Source of the DNA: Microglena sp. YARC | Lineage: Eukaryota; Chlorophyta; Chlorophyceae; Chlamydomonadales; Chlamydomonadaceae | DNA: 64,000 bases | Reading direction: 5' to 3' | NCBI GenBank assembly: GCA_022414725.1 | Contig: CM039463.1 | Span: 36,656,863-36,720,862 of the forward strand | Shown: positions 47,201-57,275 of the stretch, piece after piece | Position numbering within the stretch: position 1 is the first letter of the stretch | How the letters are laid out: each line of letters starts with the position of its first letter | Made by a program: the position numbers and the translations under genes | The notes under the pieces: model-generated | Seen by the model: the letters and a program-made list of their open reading frames with translations, nothing else | Database searches by the model: none | Told to the model about the DNA's origin: nothing

Positions 47201-47426
47201 CGCTCTCAAGCTTAACGGCCACATTGGGGGAGTCGCAAGTATCCAATGACTCCATTAAGGAGTCCTCGTCATCCGAAGACGACAAGCATGACAGGTCGAT
47301 AACGTCAGGGACGATCTCAAGCTTAACGGCCACATTGGGGGAGTCGCAAGTATCCAATGACTCCATTGAGGAGTCCTCGTCATCCGAAGACGACAAGCAT
47401 GACAGGTCGATAACGCCAGGGACGAT
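47201..47426 (-). CDS. exon with two SUMO-interacting-motif repeats (partial gene)
   Basis: After an acceptor TTGCTGGCGCAG, the exon codes two tandem copies of a 37-residue unit, IVPGVIDLSCLSSSDDEDSS then MESLDTCDSPNVAVKLE. VIDLS followed by acidic and Ser residues is the standard SUMO-interacting motif. The 111-bp DNA unit is a recent tandem duplication. A possible small exon upstream (about 47,650-47,686, ending at donor GTG/GTGAGTGAG) would join in phase 0. Probably part of the chromodomain gene on the same strand; the donor of this exon is not identified. Confidence 0.45.
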
Positions 47427-47504
47427 CTGCGCCAGCAAGAAAAGCAGTGCAAACAGTGAAATCAGTGCCCCATCAAAATCAAGCTGGGAAAACACCACAG
47501 GGTT

Positions 47505-47630
47505 TCGTCAGTAGCTGGGAAACCACGCGCGCACGCAGTCGTCAGTAGCTGGGAAAACACCACAGGGTTTCGTCAGTAGCTGGGAAACCACGCGCGCACG
47601 CAGTCGTCAGTAGCTGGGAAAACACGCGCG
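47505..47630. repeat. 57-bp minisatellite
   Basis: Units of CGTCAGTAGCTGGGAAAACA and CGCGCGCACGCAGT. It lies between putative exons on the minus strand. A GACGAAAAG-type repeat follows at 47,757-47,810. Confidence 0.85.
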
Positions 47631-47845
47631 CACGCACACTCACTCACCACATGCATAGTAGTTTCCATCTCGATGCAGGAGTCCTTGAAGAAAAGGAGTA
47701 GGATAGTAGAATAGTAGAATATAGTAGAATTGTAGAATAGTAGTTTTTAGAAGTAGACGAAGGACGAAGGACGAAGGACGAAAAGGACGAAAAGGACGAA
47801 GGACAGGTTCTTTGGAATGCTGGCTGACCGCAAACGTCGCGCGAG

Positions 47846-48184
47846 CTGAAACATGATAAGGGTTTAGTAGGTTCATATGCTCGGTCCAGCGATGATGCAC
47901 CACATCATTCGCTGGTTACCACTCAATTCCTGGAAATTCGGAAGCCCAAGGTGAGGTGTCTTTGTAATAGCTTCCAGGATTTCGCGACGAGTTGCATCGC
48001 CTGTTCGCTAATTTGAATTGCATTGCTTAGGAAGCGCTTGCTCGCATCGCTCAGGAAGTGCTTGCTCGCATCGCTCAGGAAGTGCTTGCTCGCATTGCTC
48101 AGGAAGTGCTTGCTCTCATTGCTCAGGAAGTGCTTGCTCGCTCGCTCGCTCAATCGTGTTTGTTCGATCAACCAGGTGAAGTTG
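47846..48184 (+). other. exon-like segment and flank, inverted copy of 37.5-37.9 kb
   Basis: CTGGTTACCACTCAATTCCT to GAAGCCCAAG/GTGAGG repeats, in opposite direction, the sequence at 37.8 kb. A 24-base repeat (GCTCAGGAAGTGCTTGCTCG) follows. If spliced over array 2 to 49,781 the reading is open in one frame but with a stop further upstream. It may be a first or second exon of the JmjC-like gene. Confidence 0.45.
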
Positions 48185-49700
48185 GTCGGATCTAGCTTAC
48201 AAGATAGTTGTTAGATGCTGCTGCTGCAATGCCTGCCTGCACTGTCGCGACTGTTCGATAACTGACAGGATGCTAGATCGAGCCGAGCTGGTCGGATATA
48301 GCTTACAGGATAGTTGTTAGATGCTGCTGCTGCAATGCTTGCCTGCACTGTCGCGACTGTTCGATAACTGACAGGATGCTAGATCAAGTCGAGCTGGTCG
48401 GATATAGCTTACAGGATAGTTGTTAGATGCTGCTGCTGCAATTCTTGCCTGCACTGTCGCGACAGTTCGATAACTGACAGGATGCTAGATCGAGTCGAGC
48501 TGGTCGGATATAGCTTACAGGATAGTTGTTAGATGCTGCTGCTGCAATGCTTGCCTGCACTGTCGCAATTGTTCGATAACTTACAGGATGCTAGATCGAG
48601 TCGAGCTGGACGGATATAGCTTACAGGATAGTTGTTAAATGCTGCTGCTGCTGCTGCTATTCCTGCCTGCACTGTCGCGACTGTTCAATAACTGACAGGA
48701 TGCTAGATCGAGTCGAGCTGGTCAGATATAGCTTACAGGATAGTTGTTAGATGCTGCTGCTGCAATGCTTGCCTGCACTGTCGCAATTGTTCGATAACTT
48801 ACAGGATGCTAGATCGAGTCGAGCTGGACGGATATAGCTTACAGGATAGTTGTTAAATGCTGCTGCTGCTGCTGCAATTCCTGCCTGCACTGTCGCGACT
48901 GTTCAATAACTGACAGGATGCTAGATCGAGTCGAGCTGGTCGGATATAGCTTACAGGATAGTTGTTAGATGCTGCTGCTGCAATGCTTGCCTGCACTGTC
49001 GCGACTGTTCATTAACTGACAGGATGCTAGATCGAGTCGAGCTGGTCGGATATAGCTTACAGGATAGTTGTTAAATGCTGCTGCTGCTGCTGCAATGCTT
49101 GCCTGCACTGTCGCGACTGTTATAACTGACAGGATGCTAGATCGAGTCGAGCTGGTCGATATAGCTTACAGGATAGTTGTTAGATGCTGCTGCTGCAATG
49201 CTTGCCTGCACTGTCGCGACTGTTCAATAACTGACAGGATGCTAGATCGAGTCAAGCTGGTCGGATATAGCTTACAGGATAGTTGTTAAATGCTGCTGCT
49301 GCTGCTGCTGCTGCAATGCTTGCCTGCACTGTCGGGACTGTTCAATAACTGACAGGATGCTAGATCGAGTCGAGCTGGTCGGATATAGCTTACAGGATAG
49401 TTGTTAGATGCTGCTGCTGCAATGCTTGCCTGCACTGTCGCGACTGTTCAATAACTGACAGGATGCTAGATCGAGTCGAGCTGGTCGGATATAGCTTACA
49501 GGATAGTTGTTAGATGCTGCTGCTGCAATGCATACACTGTCGCGACTGTTCAATAACCGACAAGATGCTAGATCGAGTCGAGCTGATCGGATATAGCTTA
49601 CAGGATAGTTGTTAGATGCTGCTGCTGCAATTCCTGCCTGCACTGTCGCGACTGTTCGATAACTGATAGGATGCTAGATCGAGTTGATCTTGTAGGATCT
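48185..49700 (+). repeat. about 106-bp satellite, array 2
   Basis: About 14 units including GATGCTAGATCGAGTCGAGC, TATAGCTTACAGGATAGTTG and a GCTGCTGCTGC core of varying length. Opposite in orientation to array 1. It ends 80 bases before the first recognised exon of the JmjC-like gene and may be its intron. Confidence 0.95.
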
Positions 49701-49785
49701 ATATTACAGGATAGTCAAATGCTGTTGCTGCACTACCTTCCTCCCTGACTGATTTTATGCTCCATTGTTTCGTAGCACAGGAAAC

Positions 49786-52485
49786 ATGCCCAAGTCAACC
49801 CAAGTAGCCCAGAATACTAAGGGACCCTCGAATAAGTCCCTAAGAGGTGTGAGGAAAGCTGCAAAGCTAAAGGCTGCAGCCTCCGAGTCAATGCGTAGTC
49901 CTTCATTGTTCGGATCAGCCTTGGCAGTTGAAGGAAGTGGGGGGGCTGATGCTTTTAAAAAAGACACATCCAATCTTGGTGAGTGAGCCAGAAGTGTGTG
50001 TGTGTGTGTGTGTGCAAAGTTCTGTGTGGAAGTGCATGGATATTAATTTGTATTCTGCTTGCATATCCGTATATTTGAGTGTGTTTGTGTTTGCATGGGG
50101 TCATCTTGTAGTGCATGGACATCCAGATGTGTGTGTGGGGAATGCACAGTGAATTGTGGAAGTGTAAGGATGGCAATTTATTTTTGCGAGAGTGTGTATT
50201 TGAGTGTGTTCATGTTTGCATGGAATGGGCGTTCCTGCCTCCCGGCCGATTTTTTTAAATTTCTAATCAGGATTTAGAGTCATGAACGACTCTCTAGCTT
50301 GAGACATCAGCACCAAGGAATCACAATTCCGCTCCATACCATGTTTCGCAGCCAGTCAAAATCGGCCGGGAGGCAGGAACGCCCATTATGGGGTTGTCTT
50401 GTAGTGCATGGATAGCCAGATGTGTATGCATGTACTGACACGCAGCAATGTGCTAGTATATGGATAGCAAATTGTTTCTGTGTGCATGCTTGATTGGCTG
50501 AGTGTGTTCATGTTTGCCTGATGTGTGTGTATGTACTAGCACATAACTGTGCGACCATGTATGTGTAGCCAGTTGTTTTGTGTGTGCCACCGTTTGAGGT
50601 TTTAATGCCAGCGGTTGACCATAATTCAGATGCCACGTGTCCAGGCTGTCAAGACTATGCACGCAATGGAAACGCCTAGCCGACTTAAAAAATTCAAAAA
50701 AATTTGATTGTGGGATATGCCTGTCAACTGTGTGTGTGTGTGTGTGTGTGTGTGCGTCCTTCCGTCACAAACTACTTTTTCGGGATTCACCTGTTATCAC
50801 AATAAATCGAATCTTGTTGTTGTCCTTAAACACTGCATTCCCCATGGAACCCCATTGCACAGGGATGACTGTGAAGTCCATTCTGAAGTCCACACGAAGA
50901 GGAGAGTTGTTGATGTGCATAATGACCATCTCAATTCTCATGGGAGCAGCCTTCATTGAGGTTAACACCAAAGGAATCCTGCACGCTACATTCAACCCAG
51001 AAGCTGATTTCTTCAAGCAACCCCTAGTGAGTTTGATTTTTGTGACGTACTTTACTTGTTTAATTCATAGGTTTCTCTTGATTGTAATGTTACTGTCATG
51101 TCAAGCACTTGTGTATGGTCATACTGAATCAATTAATGGATGATGCCTTGGCATAAACTTATGTATGAATTGACGAATTCATTGGCAATTGTCAGACCTA
51201 CTTGTAGGATGACTGGTGCAGTGAGATGTGTCTTCAAACAGGGTTGTGCCCTTGTCAAATTCATAGGTTGTTCTTGATTGTACTGTTACTGTCATGTCAA
51301 GCACTTGTATTGTCAACATTAATTTACTCTCCTTCGTCTTATCTTATTTAATGTATCCTTTTTTTTGTAGACTGACATCCGAGACGCTCGCGTGAAGGCG
51401 TCCAATTCCGATTCAAGTGCAGGCTGTATGTATTGCAGAATTAAAACCGAAATTCTGACGTACGCCAATGAGAACCATCTTGTGTGCCCATTATGTTGGG
51501 ATATGAGAGTGTTGGGTCCTCACATGACTATATTTCTGGATAAGGACATCTCTGCTGTAGCTAGGAAGGTGTTGGAGTTAGTTTCTAATGCGGCAATTAC
51601 GATTGATATGCACAGATACGCTCCCACTATTGTCTCCACATTGTGGGAGGTATTACCCACAGCATCCGAGCTGTTCAGAATCATTCAGGACTCCTTCGAT
51701 TCTGAAGAGAAGTTTAACATGCTTTCCGAGAAAATAAGAATTAATATGCCTCGTGTCACTAAATTGACTGTCCAAAATACTGAGTATTATATCGCACGTG
51801 TATACTTCCAAACCACATTGGATTTATTGCACAACAATCAGCTAGATAGTATAGCGAAGGCTCTATTTATGAACGCTGCTGCAGTAAATATCCGCCCTGA
51901 CCAGAACATACGTATGAAAACGATGTTGTTTCTGTCAACGCAAGGAGGAGATGGAACTGGTTTACATTGGGATATTACCCGGGGACTTAATGTTGCTTTC
52001 TCATTGACCCCAGGTGTGACTGGTCCATTAGCATATTGGCTTTTTATCCCCCCTTGGGAATTTGAAGAATTTATTGCTTTTGTGCAGTCTGGCAATTGTG
52101 TGAAGGTAGTCAGAGACAAGTTTGAGGAAGCTATTAGACTAAAAACTGACTTTCCCTTGTTGTCAGCGGATGAAATGTTTCAATTACATCGCCAAGTCCC
52201 CAACTTGGTCCGAATTGTTTTCCCAAAAGCCATGGACAGGTAGTTCATGTGGCTCCAGGATGGATTCACAGTGTTGTGAATGTTTTACCAAATTGGAAGC
52301 TAGCTTTTGATTTCGAAAGATTGGAAGAGTTCCCTTTATATGCATATTACATAAAAATATTTGGATCTGTTTTTTTTCAGGATAGATGCCCAGAAGATTA
52401 CGTCACACTGGATGCAGTTATCAAAGACAATGTTGATATGATGACGAAGGGTCATGTACCCGATTCGTTGACACAAGCAACCTAA
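49786..52485 (+). CDS. JmjC-like dioxygenase, at least three exons, one frameshift
   Basis: Exon A 49,786-49,978 (MPKSTQVAQNTKG..), intron with donor CTTG/GTGAGT; exon B 50,863-51,026; intron 51,027-51,370; exon C from 51,371. The phases (1, then 0) match. Exon C has a CxxC..CxxC pair (CMYC, CPLC), then GTGLHWDITRGLNVAF with the iron-binding HxD (near residue 318), and further on VVHVAPGWIHSVVNV with the distal His and NWKLAFDF. The frame changes by one base near 52,222-52,240 (FPKAMDR then stop; the JmjC end continues in another frame to 52,485). JmjC enzymes hydroxylate or demethylate proteins with iron and 2-oxoglutarate. A pseudogene or a missed splice is possible. Confidence 0.6.
50224..50388. 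mobile_element. MITE, GGGCGTTCCTGCC family, copy 4, in an intron
   Basis: About 165 bp with nearly perfect inverted repeats; the left TA is lost (GGAATGGGCG). It lies in intron 1 of the JmjC-like gene, between two TG-rich stretches. Confidence 0.9.
51076..51310 (-). repeat. single inverted unit of the 197-bp satellite in intron 2
   Basis: AGGTTTCTCTTGATTGTAAT to CAAATTCATAGGTTGTTCTT is the reverse complement of one unit of the 42.3-46.06 kb array, followed by the start of a second. It fills most of the 344-bp intron. Confidence 0.92.
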
Positions 52486-52612
52486 AATATGTATTGGGTT
52501 TATGCTCGTGTATTTATATATGTGACCCACTTTATTTGAGATATTGACATATTTGACATTTAGTACAACATCTTAAATTGGCTACAAGCTCCAAAGCACA
52601 AGTATCACACTC

Positions 52613-53032
52613 CTATCGGTCAGACGACAGAGTGGCCCAGATTTCCCTAGCCTCATCCTCAAGATTTTCCAGTTCCTGCTCCGACAACTGTGGCACACAA
52701 CCCGGTGGTACAGACTTGACTGTTACAACGTCACAAAACTTAGAATCGAACCCATCCACCTGCATTTTCTCCTCCATCAAACCACGTTGTTTTACCGATT
52801 CCTGGCTCAGTGGTCCCGGTATGACCTCTCCATTGGATTGCATCCCTGTAAGAATGATCGTCAGCATCACTGCAGCTGCTGCAATCGCTTCATCCAATGT
52901 CTCCCCACCACCAATGACGGATGATAATCCGGGCACCCACACCTCGTGGAATTCAAAACCGTCTCTTGAGCATATGTTGTGAACACCAAGGAATTCGTAC
53001 GCATCACCATACTCAAAAAATCTGGTAATCAT
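52613..53032 (-). CDS. HicB-like protein, 139 aa
   Basis: Residues about 25-75 match the HicB antitoxin fold: FHEVWVPGLSSVIGGGETLD, EAIAAAAVMLTIILTG and GEVIPGPLSQ correspond to the family pattern of F.V.VPdLpg, GdTleEAi and the closing P.P. HicB proteins neutralise the HicA RNase in bacteria; no HicA-like partner is seen near here. The C-terminal 60 residues are acidic and helical and not part of HicB. Upstream of the ATG, TATTCCTTGCAG looks like an acceptor, so the gene may have a 5' intron. Probably acquired from bacteria and domesticated. Confidence 0.6.
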   Translation of the reverse strand: MITRFFEYGDAYEFLGVHNICSRDGFEFHEVWVPGLSSVIGGGETLDEAIAAAAVMLTIILTGMQSNGEVIPGPLSQESVKQRGLMEEKMQVDGFDSKFCDVVTVKSVPPGCVPQLSEQELENLEDEAREIWATLSSDR

Positions 53033-53269
53033 GGCGATCGTCGTCCTGCAAGGAATAATATATGTTTACGCTGTAGAATAAGTGGGAGCTTTACGGCGCC
53101 GGTGAAATACCACTACTTATAACAACACCTTGTATTTTGGGGATTCTGAAACCCAGCCCCAGACAAGGCCTTTAGGTAAATTGGCGTGTTTTTGTTGTAC
53201 GATTATTGTAACTCTTCTTTAATATTGTATGTATTCACATGCTGACAAGGTGCATGCGATGAAGAGTGG

Positions 53270-53491
53270 ACAAGAAGTCGCCGTGACCCTTGAACCCAAT
53301 TTGTTTAAGAACGTACCTCGCGTGCATGAATCAGCCTCCCTCACAGCGTGAGGCGTACCTCGCCACCAAGCGAGCTACGCACGACGTTCTACGCACGACG
53401 AGCTACGCACGTCGAGCTTGCAATTGAGCTTCGGTCCAGTACCTGGTACAGCAGACGACGTTTCTCACATGTTCAAATGTCCCTAGCTGTA
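53270..53491. mobile_element. family A remnant with fragment of the Ala-rich gene
   Basis: GTGACCCTTGAACCCAATTT (53,283) is right-end sequence of Fanzor family A, and CAAATGTCCCTAGCTG-TA (53,474-53,491) is its left end. Between them, 53,322-53,440 is a degraded copy of the 3' part of the 6.9-kb gene (CGTGCATGAATCAGCC; GAGGCGTACCTCGCCA) with a repeated CTACGCACGACG. A host-gene piece thus lies between two ends of one element. Confidence 0.6.
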
Positions 53492-53517
53492 TGCGATGGA
53501 TGAGGTAGGATTATAGA

Positions 53518-53736
53518 TTGCGGGGTATTACGTCGCGTCCCAAGGGATTGGTCTCATGGCATAGCTGCGCAAGCCTGGGCGTGGTCGACGAGCAGAGCCA
53601 GGCCCTCAGCGCCGTCACTAGGGAGGCCTTCGAGGCCAGGCGGGGCCGGATCCTCGAGTGGTGGCTGAGGCAGCTGCGGGACGGAGAGGTGGACGCAGAG
53701 TTCCTTGCCGACCTCGTGCCAGGCGCCAGGTGGTAG
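53518..53736 (+). pseudogene. GC-rich fragment, possibly bacterial
   Basis: A short open frame (SQALSAVTREAFEARRGRIL to LVPGARW) of high GC, unlike its surroundings. It overlaps the C-terminal codons of the minus-strand gene. It might be a piece of a bacterial gene; no family is recognised. The opposite-strand reading is arginine- and proline-rich and looks like an accidental tail. Confidence 0.35.
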
Positions 53737-54511
53737 AGTGCAGACACCGCACTATAAAGATTATGGATAGCGCTATCATGAGCCCGACTCCAACATATAG
53801 GATGTTTGAGTTGTTGTACAATTTCGAGCAACCCAGAACAACGAACGATATCACGTGTTCAAGAAAGGTCGTTGGGTCCGCGGACTTCCTCATGAGCTCA
53901 CGGCTAAAGTGCGTCCAAGAGTTGTTTAGGTCGTGTGTGAACTTGATGCATGATTGAGGCGATGTGGGGTGAATGCAAAGGAAGTGCAGTTTCAGCAGGA
54001 TACGTATTTCCCCGGGAGGGATGTATCCTTTGACGCAATGATAGTCATTGTTGTAATCGACCCCATTGAAGTCCAGAGTTGAGAGGACGCTCGTGTTTGA
54101 CTCGATTGTTGTGTATGTTGTGGTGTTTTCGTTCAGTGCAAGGATGATGCGTATAAATGCATTGCCACATTGAGGGACGTATTTGAACGGCGCATCGTAA
54201 TGGCAGGCACTGAGGACGACATCACTGTTGCGTCTCTTCAGCGGATCAACGCTCAAGTATACTTCGTCGCAATTCTTTTCCGGGACGATGCGGTAGCCTG
54301 GATAAGATTCCTGTATCTTGTCAATAATGACTGGCGCATCCCGCAATGCTTTTATGGAGTTGCGCACATGCAAGGGTGCGTCAATGGTGTCAATCCATAA
54401 ATGGACAGACGTCACATTTTCATCGTTGTATCTTTTTGACTTAAAATACGAGGTGACATTTTGGGCATGGTTTGCGTATGCGTACGTTGGCAGCTTGCCT
54501 TCAATCAACAT
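53618..54511 (-). CDS. unknown protein with HxD motif and C-terminal membrane helix
   Basis: The ATG start gives MLIEGKLPTYAYANHAQNV. The middle, VVLSACHYDAPFKYVPQCGN then AFIRIILALNEN, DFNGVDYNNDYHCV and IRILLKLHFLCIH, has HYD, a distal His and an Arg in an order compatible with a double-stranded beta-helix oxygenase, but the family is not identified. A hydrophobic segment LYVGVGLMIALSIIFIV near residue 245 should span a membrane. The last 35 residues come from a GC-rich inserted piece, so the native C-terminus is likely lost. Intronless. Confidence 0.6.
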   Translation of the reverse strand: MLIEGKLPTYAYANHAQNVTSYFKSKRYNDENVTSVHLWIDTIDAPLHVRNSIKALRDAPVIIDKIQESYPGYRIVPEKNCDEVYLSVDPLKRRNSDVVLSACHYDAPFKYVPQCGNAFIRIILALNENTTTYTTIESNTSVLSTLDFNGVDYNNDYHCVKGYIPPGEIRILLKLHFLCIHPTSPQSCIKFTHDLNNSWTHFSRELMRKSADPTTFLEHVISFVVLGCSKLYNNSNILYVGVGLMIALSIIFIVRCLHSTTWRLARGRQGTLRPPLRPAAASATTRGSGPAWPRRPP

Positions 54512-54700
54512 GTTTATTCATCGGATACATAAAAACATACGTATGTAGGAATCTGAGTTCATGGCAGAGCGAGGACTTTCCCATGCACCCGCCGGCCACG
54601 CCCATTATTATTCGCCTCCCCGCCTCCCAAACTGGGCATCGAATGAAGTGTAAACAACCATTCATTCTTCAGTGACAGAAACGAATCAATTTAATTTTTC

Positions 54701-55978
54701 ATGAGTTCCTTTGACGAAATCAATGAAGATGTATTGGAGATCATTCTATCCAATGCGATTTCGAACGAATGCCACCTCAAACAAGTGGCTCTAGTTAGCA
54801 AACAGTGGAGATGCGTCGCACCCCGGTGTGTCACAAGGATCCACCTGAGACATTATAAAAGTTTGGACTACGTCTCACGCATTTGCAGGCTCCAAGAGTT
54901 GAAAATCTGTATCAATCGGGGGAAAGAAGACGTGCTCGACATATCACCTCTGTCCGGACTCACTTCGTTGGTTCACCTCGACATATCTTACACCTACGTG
55001 ACCGACCTATCACCCCTGTCCGGCCTCGCTTCGTTGGTTCACCTGAACATGTCGTCGTCCCCACGTGTGTACGACATATCACCACTGTCCGGACTCACTG
55101 CGTTGCTTCACCTCGACATTTCGTACACACTTGTGGACGACATATCACCGCTGTCAGGACTCACTTCATTGGTTCACCTGAACATATCGTCCACACGCGT
55201 GGGCGACGTATCACCGCTGTCCGGCCTCACTTCATTGATTCACCTGAACATGGAGTACACCCACATGGTAAACGACATATCACAGCTGTCCGGTCTCACT
55301 GAGTTGGTTCACCTGAACATGTCGTCCACACGTGTGGACGACATATCACTACTGTCCGGCCTCACTTCGTTGGTTAATCTGGATATATCGTACAACGACG
55401 TGGGCAACGTATCACCTCTGTCCGGCCTCACTTCATTGATTCACCTGAACATGGAGTACGTCCACATGGTGGACGATATATCACCGCTGTCCGGACTCAC
55501 TTCGTTGGTTCACCTGAACATGGCGTCCACACGTGTGGACGACATATCACCACTGTCCTGCCTCACTTCGTTGGTTCACCTGAACATATCGTACAACGAC
55601 GTGGGATGCATATCACCGCTGTCCGGCCTCACTTCATTGATTCACCTGAACATGGAGTACACAAACATGGTGGACGGCATATCACAGCTGTCCGGACTCA
55701 CTTCGTTGGTTCACCTGGACATATCGTACACCTACGTGACCGACCTATCACCTCTGTCCGGCCTCGCTTCGTTGGTTCACCTGAACATGTCGTCGTCCAC
55801 ACGTGTGGACGACATATCACCACTGTCCGGACTCACTGCGTTGCTTCACCTCGACATTTCGAACACACTTGTGGACGACATATCACCGCTGTCAGGCCTC
55901 ACTTCGTTATGCGTCTACACGCAAGGAGGATGCTGTGGCACACAGGGAGGATGCGGTTTCGTGAACCTCCTTTCATGA
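54701..55978 (+). CDS. F-box/leucine-rich-repeat protein 1, cut at the 3' end
   Basis: ATG start; F-box-like N-terminus (SSFDEINEDVLEIILSNAIS, VSKQWRCVAPRC) followed by about 15 leucine-rich repeats of 22-24 residues with the consensus DISPLSGLTSLVHLNISYT. Repeats of this regular, Asp-rich kind resemble the bacterial internalin type. At about 55,905 the repeat breaks off and the frame reads GGCCGTQGGCGFV into sequence shared with a transposon-derived repeat at 26.45 kb, then stops. The last repeats and any cap are therefore missing. Probably a ubiquitin-ligase substrate receptor. The 60 bases upstream are conserved in the sister genes. Confidence 0.75.
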   Translation: MSSFDEINEDVLEIILSNAISNECHLKQVALVSKQWRCVAPRCVTRIHLRHYKSLDYVSRICRLQELKICINRGKEDVLDISPLSGLTSLVHLDISYTYVTDLSPLSGLASLVHLNMSSSPRVYDISPLSGLTALLHLDISYTLVDDISPLSGLTSLVHLNISSTRVGDVSPLSGLTSLIHLNMEYTHMVNDISQLSGLTELVHLNMSSTRVDDISLLSGLTSLVNLDISYNDVGNVSPLSGLTSLIHLNMEYVHMVDDISPLSGLTSLVHLNMASTRVDDISPLSCLTSLVHLNISYNDVGCISPLSGLTSLIHLNMEYTNMVDGISQLSGLTSLVHLDISYTYVTDLSPLSGLASLVHLNMSSSTRVDDISPLSGLTALLHLDISNTLVDDISPLSGLTSLCVYTQGGCCGTQGGCGFVNLLS

Positions 55979-55981
55979 CGC

Positions 55982-56280
55982 ATTGCACATCAACAAAGAC
56001 CCCGTGTTCTTTTGGGCCACGGTACTGGGGAATAGGCGATCGCTTAAGTGCGGCTGGTCCTTCAATGGACACTCTCGAAAGTACCGACAAAATAACGATA
56101 CGGAGTCTGCAGGATTGAGAGCCGTGATCTAAAAAAGAACCACGATATTCTCGTTAACATCTTACAATTTGTTGATTCAAAATCGTATTGGTGTTCCATT
56201 GCCCCGTGGATTTCTACACCATTAGGTTACACCGTAAGGTGTGCCGTACACGGTTTCATTTTAGTATTCCGTTGACTGTA
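55982..56280 (+). mobile_element. type-1 mini-element lacking its left end
   Basis: ACAAAGACCCCGTGTTCTTT through the scaffold block to TTTAGTATTCCGTTGACTG-TA is about 300 bases shared with 26,455-26,777. It truncates the LRR gene on its left and a minus-strand gene on its right. Confidence 0.85.
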
Positions 56281-56810
56281 TATACACCTGCTTATCGTGA
56301 TGGGCCAACGCTACATTGTAGTGCTTCAGTTCAAAGACATACTCGCGCCTGCGAGAAACCAGGGCATTCTCCACAATATTGAATGTGTGGCCAGTAGTAG
56401 GTGGTTGAGATCCTGAAGAAGGCAAGTATGCAATTACTGTCAAGTAGGCCTTGGTTGAATGAGACTCTAGGTGCGCGGTCATCCCATGGCCAAGGGCAGA
56501 CCGGTGCACCTTTTCTGTGTTAGTTGCTTCATAATATGACACTTCATCTCCGCCCCTGACTCCTGCATCTCCAACAGATACATTGAAGTTTGCATCTATT
56601 CTCCGCCTTGCCAGCACGCGTTGATTGTTCAGGGGTGACAACTGGATTTCCAGCAACTGGCCTGTCTGATTCGTCACATGAATTGCCCCTGAAATAATAA
56701 CCCTCCATGTGCACCGCACTGTAGCGAATCCCTCGATGCCCCGCAAGTTATCATACATCTCCTTGCACATGTAATATGCCACACAGGGATCCGCACAATA
56801 AAATGCACTA
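56281..56810 (-). pseudogene. hypothetical protein truncated at both ends by transposons
   Basis: A good open frame (DPCVAYYMCKEMYDNLRGIE to DKQVYI) of about 175 residues without a proper ATG at its start; it runs open further upstream into a duplicated TTTTATTGTGC sequence and then a transposon edge at 56,844. At the other end it runs into the terminal repeat at 56,280. It contains strand-rich parts (RVIISGAIHVTNQTGQLLEI, AYLTVIAYLPSSG). The family is not recognised. Confidence 0.5.
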
Positions 56811-56843
56811 CTTGCACAATAAAATGCACATGTAATATGCCAC

Positions 56844-57275
56844 TACAGTCGGCGGAACAGTAAAATGAAACATATATCAGATGGTAGGAAGGAGTTCGTT
56901 GTGAAGAAAGGATCTGTGAAGAAGACGGACTTTGCTGCATTTATTGACTCATTGAGTTTGTGCAATAATTCAGTTGTAATAATGGACAACGCCAGTATCC
57001 ATAAGAACTTGGTCCTCAGAAGCCCCGTAAATATTTGTTACACTCCTCCTTACAGTCCAGAATTCAATGCTATTGAGCTGTGCTTCGCTAAGGTGAAGAA
57101 GGACTTTCGTCAATTGAACTATATACCAAACGATACAAATACGCACGTGTCTGATATGATTTCCTTAGCATTCAGCAACCTCACTGATAAAATCATTATG
57201 GGTTGTTTTGACCACGTATGGAACACGTATGTGACAAGGCAAATAGCAAACACAAAGCCTGACGTTGTTGCGTGA
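56844..57275 (+). mobile_element. type-1 deletion derivative with transposase 3' end and no Fanzor
   Basis: TA-CAGTCGGCGGAACAG and 30 more bases of the left end are joined at CAGATGG to the middle of the transposase; in the intact element CAGATGG occurs at both break points, so the deletion used this short homology. The frame keeps the second Asp and the Glu and ends NTYVTRQIANTKPDVVA, a longer C-terminus than in the Fanzor-carrying element. No Fanzor sequence and no right end follow. Confidence 0.85.

Noticed and set aside
50765..51016. Minus-strand 83-codon frame as a gene of its own
   Set aside because: The plus-strand exon 50,863-51,026 joins its neighbours in exact phase, which the minus reading does not explain.
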